Of a stretch of DNA of 64,000 nucleotides, positions 59,721-64,000 are shown piece after piece. Position numbers and translations under genes: made by a program. The notes beneath the pieces were generated by a model that was given only the letters and a program-made list of their open reading frames with translations, was not told where the DNA came from and made no database searches. Origin of the DNA: Syngnathus acus (taxonomy: Eukaryota > Chordata > Actinopteri > Syngnathiformes > Syngnathidae); assembly GCF_901709675.1 (NCBI RefSeq), contig NC_051095.1, positions 7,097,956-7,161,955 of the forward strand, written 5' to 3'. Each line of letters begins with the position of its first letter. Position 1 is the stretch's first letter.

Positions 59721-60394
59721 ATCGTTGTATTGCTTCCAAAAAAACATTTTTAGTTCAGTGACGATCTAAATAAAAAAATAATGTAAAGTACCAATACCAG
59801 ATATTGGTATCGGTGCCAAGACTAGCCTTTTTTTTTTAAACTATCGGCACGAGGTAAGGTTGCTTAATTGTCTTCACTCTGTCAGAACAAAAAAACAAAA
59901 AGTACTCAATGAAGATGACTGATTTTCTAACACTCTGGTGCTACCTAGTAGGAGAGAAGCAACAAATCCGGGTGACATTTGAGCAGAGGCTAAAGATGAC
60001 AGCTGGGGAGGGACGGCAGCTTCTGGAGGGGAGAAAACCCACAGAGTTGTCCCTAAAACGTCTTAAGGGTGTCGCAGATTGAGTAATTACTCGCATTTTC
60101 CCATATTCACCGCAGCATTAATTCACCTTAATGCCAAAATATTACAGCCGTAATCTGGAGCAAATTCCTACCTGTCATGGCAGCTTGCGTGCGATTAGGG
60201 AAGGCGGGCAGGTTGTGGGGTGGAGGGGTGGAACCGCAGCTGCCTTGTTGATTAGGAAAGTCAAGTGAAGGCGGGATGGCAGTGTGAATCCTTCAGAAAG
60301 ATTAAAAATAACTTGAATTTCGTCAACAGGCGAAAGTAACATTTTAACCTGGGGCTATCTTTGCTATTTCCTAATAGAAGAGAAAATTCTAAAT
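59721..60394. other. Unique sequence
   Basis: No element or exon was supported. The part at about 60000-60260 is less AT-rich ('gcagattgagtaattactcg', 'acagccgtaatctggagc'). Confidence 0.35.
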
Positions 60395-60408
60395 ATATCC
60401 AAATTGAA

Positions 60409-60771
60409 GGGCGGCTCGGTGGGGCACTGGGTAGCACGTCCGCCTCACAGTTGGAAGGGTTTGGGTTCGATTCCACCTCCGGCCCTCCCTGTGTGGAATT
60501 TGCATGTTCTCCCCGTGTCCGCGTGGGTTTTCTCCGGGCACTCCGGTTTCCTCCCACATCCCAAAAACGTGCCTGGTAGGCCAATTGAGCACTCCAAATA
60601 GCCCCTAGGTGTGAGTGCGAGTGCGGATGGTTGTTCGTCTCTGTGTGCCCTGCGATTGGCTGGCAACGGGTTCAGGGTGTCCCCCGCCAACTGCCTGATG
60701 ACCAGTGGGATAGGCTCCAGCACGCCCGTGACCCCCGTGGGGACAAAGCGGTACAGAAAATGGATGGATGG
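60409..60771 (+). repeat. Full-length tRNA-derived SINE with 14-bp target duplication
   Basis: Reference copy for the family in this window. The tRNA-like head 'gggcggctcggtggggcact' and 'gggtagcacgtccgcctcac' is followed by B box 'gggttcgattcc' at about 60463-60474, a body with 'tttgcatgttctccccgtg', 'gtttcctcccacatccc', 'gtgtgccctgcgattggctg' and 'ggataggctccagcacgccc', and a (GGAT)n tail. The 14-mer 'atatccaaattgaa' is identical at 60395-60408 and 60772-60785, so this is an intact and recent retroposition. The RNA polymerase III B box is intact; mobility would depend on a partner LINE, not seen here. Confidence 0.93.
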
Positions 60772-60785
60772 ATATCCAAATTGAA

Positions 60786-61155
60786 AATTCAGCTGAAGAC
60801 TCAAAGTTGTCCTCAGTGTTTACAAAAAACATGTCAGGTTCGTTGAAGGCTGAAAATGGTCTTTGTTTACAAAATGGACTCTGCTTGCCCTTATTGTTTA
60901 CAAAAAGATGTTAACATCACTAAAAACTCAACACTGTCTTTGTTTGCAATAAAGTTGGTTAGCTGAAGACTCGTAAGAGTCCTTGACATTTTGGAAAAAA
61001 AGGTTACAAACGTTCGCTGACAACACAAAACTGTTATTGGTGCTTAGAAAAATAACAATGAGTGTCTGCACGAATAAAATAGGTTTCTTCTTGCAAAAAC
61101 AACAATGTTATGTTAGCTGGAGACTGATTTGTCCGTGATGTTCACAAAAGAATAT
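60786..61155 (-). repeat. Degenerate ~50-bp minisatellite
   Basis: 'cagctgaagactcaaagttg', 'tcagtgtttacaaaaaacat', 'aatggtctttgtttacaaaa', 'aacactgtctttgtttgcaa' and 'ttagctgaagactcgtaaga' recur at 45-60 nt. The reverse complement gives the unit of 61660-62170. The SINE at 60409-60771 was inserted at its edge. Confidence 0.6.
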
Positions 61156-61659
61156 TTGTCACACACAGTTAAAAAACGAGGCCCACTGATGGCTCTAATT
61201 GACACAGAGGTTCTGTCATCACGCGACGGGGACAAACCAGTGACCAATCCCAGGGCTCCCGTCCACTCGGCCGCCAGTTAAAGACCTCGTCTGCATTTTT
61301 CCCCAAGCGTCTTCACTCTTCAATCACGTCGCCACTTCATCAAGAGGCATCAATCAGCGGCATGCGAGCGGACGGTAATTACACCCACTGCTGATTTCCC
61401 CGAAGGCAAGCGGACGCGCCGGTGGTATCGGTGCTTTCGGCGCCCGCTGAGGGTTCCGGCCTCTCACAGCTCGTCATCAGCGGTGACCAATGCATTTGAT
61501 TGACAATCAGATGCAGGGCAAAGGTAGCGAATAATTTTGCAGCTCGGGTTGAAAAAGCATTTAAAAATATACAGTGAAATACAGTAAACCTTGAAATGTG
61601 AAATATCCTTCACAAGGGGAAAATTCGATCACTTGATTCAAAAAGATAAAAATGCAAGT
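61156..61659. other. Unique GC-richer segment; candidate regulatory DNA
   Basis: The interval 61180-61530 has higher G+C than its flanks and is bounded on both sides by minisatellite in opposite orientations. Words such as 'ggacggtaattacacccact' and 'accaatgcatttgattgaca' resemble homeodomain-site-rich conserved non-coding DNA. Coding evidence is absent. Confidence 0.4.
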
Positions 61660-62170
61660 TTGTTAGGTCTATTGTACACTAAATACATAAGCATCAAAAT
61701 AGTTAAAGGACATGTTTTGTTCAGACATCTTTTTTTTTTTTAATCATCGAATACAAGCCAATCGCACAACAAAATACATGGTTTTAAAAACATCAAAACA
61801 ATTAAGCCATCAGTGAAGCCAATGAAACTGTTTTGCGTAAACATCGAAGACAATTTAGTCATCCATGTACTAAATGTATACCTGCATAAGAAAAAAAACA
61901 AGTACAAATTAGTCTTTAACTAACCTAGCATACATGTTAAGCCTCAATGGCAATTTAGCCACCATGAAGCTAACAAATGTTTTGGATGAACACCAAATCC
62001 AATTTCCATTTGACGTACGTATTGTTCCACACAGTAAAGCTAATTTAGTTGTCGATGAAGCTAAGATTTATTTGTCCCACACAGGGAAATGTACTGTGTT
62101 CAAACACCAACAACAAATTGAAATAAACTAGTGTACATGATGTTACAAGCAATTTAGTCCATCAACAAAC
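61660..62170 (+). repeat. Degenerate ~50-bp minisatellite (plus orientation)
   Basis: 'gcgtaaacatcgaagacaat' + 'ttagtcatccatgtac', 'ggcaatttagccaccatgaa' + 'gctaac', 'gctaatttagttgtcgatga' + 'agctaag' and 'agcaatttagtccatcaac' recur at intervals of about 50-70 nt. A further piece lies at 63645-63797 ('cataaacatcaaagacaaat'). Confidence 0.6.
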
Positions 62171-62306
62171 AAAATGAATCTTTTGGGCAGAAAAAAAAAA
62201 CCTAAGACACTTTTGATTCTCCAATGATTTTGTAAACCACAAAGGCAAGTAAAGCTCAATTCTATAGCAGACGATCCATTTTACTGTTGTGGTTGATTCC
62301 CAGAAT

Positions 62307-62423
62307 AGAGATGAAAACACATCACCCATCAGAGAGGCAATTATTTTTAAAACAAAATAAATAAAAAACAGCGGGATCAGGAAATGTCCTGGGTGGCACA
62401 GAGAATTGTGGGTAATGAGGGTG
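62307..62423 (+). repeat. Direct duplicate, copy A
   Basis: 'agagatgaaaacacatcacc' + 'catcagagaggcaattatt' and, about 80 nt on, 'tcctgggtggcacagagaat' + 'tgtgggtaatgagggtg' match copy B at 63464-63588 in order and orientation. The intervening A-rich stretch differs. This is a local duplication with offset of about 1157 nt. Confidence 0.8.
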
Positions 62424-63463
62424 GAGTTCATTTCATTAACGGCCGACTGGAGTACATGCAGGTGTAGTCAAGGAAAGACCGCGTGGAGTGAGAAAAACAA
62501 GATGGAGTCGTCCATCGGTCTCGGCTAATGTCAGCAAATTCTCGACTTGCTTATTTTTCGTATTTGAATATAAAAACAGCGAGTAAACGTCACTGTAAAC
62601 ATCAACGTTAATTTTTGCAAAGATTTGTAGAAATTAAGTGTGAAAATAAACTAAGTTAAAAAGAAATAATCTCTCAGAATGTGTGTCCTCGGGTTTTAAA
62701 ATAGTTAGGGTACTAAGAACGGGTATTCAAATGATGGTTTGGCTTTTCAAGTAGGGTTCCAAATTTGAACAAAGGTTATAAAATTGAGTTTGAGAAATTC
62801 AACTATTTCGGTTAGGTTCCTCGACTATGTATTTTTGCTCTTCCCCCAAAATACTTGTTTGCTTCATTGAGGAATAAATTGTCTTTGATTTTCACTAAAA
62901 CCGTCGGCGGCGCTGAGGACTCTGCTTCGCATTTCGCATCGGAAATATAATAAAAAGTCCAATTATGCCGGTTTCAGTGCCGTTGTAGTCATATTCCAGT
63001 AAAACGGTAATAACGAGGCAATTAGATTAGTAAACACGAGCATGATGATGCACATTACTGCACATTGTGTGAAAATTGCAGCAAGCACAAAATGAGCTTT
63101 AAGGCCATTCGGGGGGCTCCCCTGAAGTCTCTTTGCCAAAAGAAAAAAAGAAAAGTAGACATAAAGAGAATGTTCCAGATATATTAAGTGTGAGCGGCCT
63201 TGCTTTTGTAATTGTAGACGCAAAGCAATTATTCAAGAGATCAATAATTGACCAAGACGTCCTCATTACTTTAAATTGGGACGCGCACTGAGAAGTGTTC
63301 TTTCAATGTTAGAATGGGGTCACACCCATCTCTCGGGGGCTTTTTAGCGTGTGTGTGCGTGTGAGAATGTGTGTGTGCTGACTCAGCAGGTCATGCAAAG
63401 GCAGCGCCCGTTGCTGCTGGAGCTGTTGGCCAATGGTGCGTCACTTAACTGCTGTCCCGGAAG
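62424..63463. other. Unique sequence between the direct duplicates
   Basis: About 62700-62830 carries reverse-oriented 'aaccctgacttgaaa'-like words ('tttcaagtagggttccaaat'). No exon or element was supported. A GT-rich tract lies at about 63350-63376. Confidence 0.4.
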
Positions 63464-63588
63464 AGAGATGAAAACACATCACCCATCAGAGGGGCAATTA
63501 TTCTTTAAAAAAGAGAGAGAGAGAAAAACGGAGATCGAGAAGATGAAGTGTCCCGGGTGGCCGAGGGAATTGTGGGTAATGAGGGTGC
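63464..63588 (+). repeat. Direct duplicate, copy B
   Basis: 'agagatgaaaacacatcacc' + 'catcagaggggcaattatt' and 'tcccgggtggccgagggaat' + 'tgtgggtaatgagggtg' match copy A. It contains an internal (GA)n tract absent from A. Confidence 0.8.
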
Positions 63589-63644
63589 AACACGTTTAAT
63601 TAGCAGTAGAGTGCAGTGCAGCGAATAGAGGAGGGAAGCGATCA

Positions 63645-63797
63645 GATGTAAACATCAAAGATGATTTAAAACGGCCAATAAAGCTAATGTACATGGTTTT
63701 CATAAACATCAAAGACAAATTCGATTTTAATGAAAATAGCCTTTGTGGTTTTGTAAGCATAAAAAAAAAAACAATTTCGTTTCCAATGAAGCTCATG
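63645..63797 (+). repeat. Degenerate ~50-bp minisatellite fragment
   Basis: 'gtaaacatcaaagatgattt', 'aataaagctaatgtacatgg', 'cataaacatcaaagacaaat' and 'caatttcgtttccaatgaag' are diverged units of the family at 61660-62170. Confidence 0.6.
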
Positions 63798-64000
63798 TAG
63801 CACGTCCGCCTCGCAGTTAGGAGGGTGCGGGTTCGATTCCACCTCCGGCCCTCCCTGTGTGGAGTTTGCATGTTCTCCCCGGGCCCGCGTGGGTTTTCTC
63901 CGGGCACTCCGGTTTCCTCCCACATCCCAAAAACATGCTTGGTAGGCCGATTGAAGACTCCAAATTGTCCCTAGGTGTGAGTGCGAGTGCAAATGGTTGT
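63798..64000 (+). repeat. tRNA-derived SINE, 5'-truncated, cut by the window end
   Basis: It begins at 'tagcacgtccgcctcgcagt', so about the first 24 nt of the head (with the A-box-like part) are missing. The B box 'gggttcgattcc' and body are close to the two full copies. It runs past the window end at 'gcgagtgcaaatggttgt'. It interrupts the minisatellite at 63645-63797. Confidence 0.9.

Overview
The window reads as non-coding DNA from a ray-finned (acanthomorph-type teleost) fish nuclear genome. The reasons are many (AC)n/(GT)n microsatellites, a teleost-type tRNA-derived SINE ending in (GGAT)n tracts, hAT, PIF/Harbinger-like and 'GGACTATAAG' MITEs, a 5S-rRNA-headed SINE, and no dense operon-like coding. 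The species cannot be named from this. No open reading frame longer than about 170 codons occurs, and none of the longer ones resembles a protein I recognise. I therefore treat almost all of them as chance, and the window as intron and/or intergenic DNA.

Layout. (1) 0-1.1 kb: microsatellites, then a compact CpG-rich patch (about 770-1060) with an ATG in good context and a consensus GTGAGT splice donor 64 nt later. This is the only plausible gene start, possibly the first coding exon of a gene whose first intron would fill much of the window. (2) 1.1-14 kb: mostly unique sequence with scattered repeats, including a GGACTATAAG-type element (5.1-5.7 kb) and a degenerate 'cacatcag' array (12.5-12.9 kb). 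(3) 14.2-16.1 kb: a tandem array of about seven short palindromic, Tc1/mariner-like MITE units separated by GT tracts; one unit is split by a 0.8 kb GGACTATAAG element. (4) 16-24 kb: SINE relics, a short but very clear SRSF1-like RRM fragment at 19.24 kb, a degenerate 'aagaccaagact' minisatellite and a hAT MITE with an 8-bp repeat at both sides. (5) 24.7-29.9 kb: the same minisatellite motif on the other strand, interrupted by a PIF/Harbinger-like MITE and by another interspersed repeat. (6) 30-42 kb: TTAGGG-like degenerate tracts, SINEs, further MITEs and a chimeric 5S/tRNA SINE at 39.6-39.9 kb. (7) 42-57 kb: a perfect (AC)26, degenerate 'aaccctgacttgaaa' blocks and a dispersed roughly 150-bp repeat family. 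(8) 57-64 kb: several SINE copies, a roughly 50-bp degenerate minisatellite present in both orientations, and a direct duplication of about 120 bp 1.16 kb apart.

There is no gene system to describe. The interest lies in repeat architecture (tandem MITE array, chimeric SINE, nested insertions, inverted minisatellite blocks), the SRSF1-like fragment and the candidate first exon. Family names rest on motif recognition by eye; no database search was possible.
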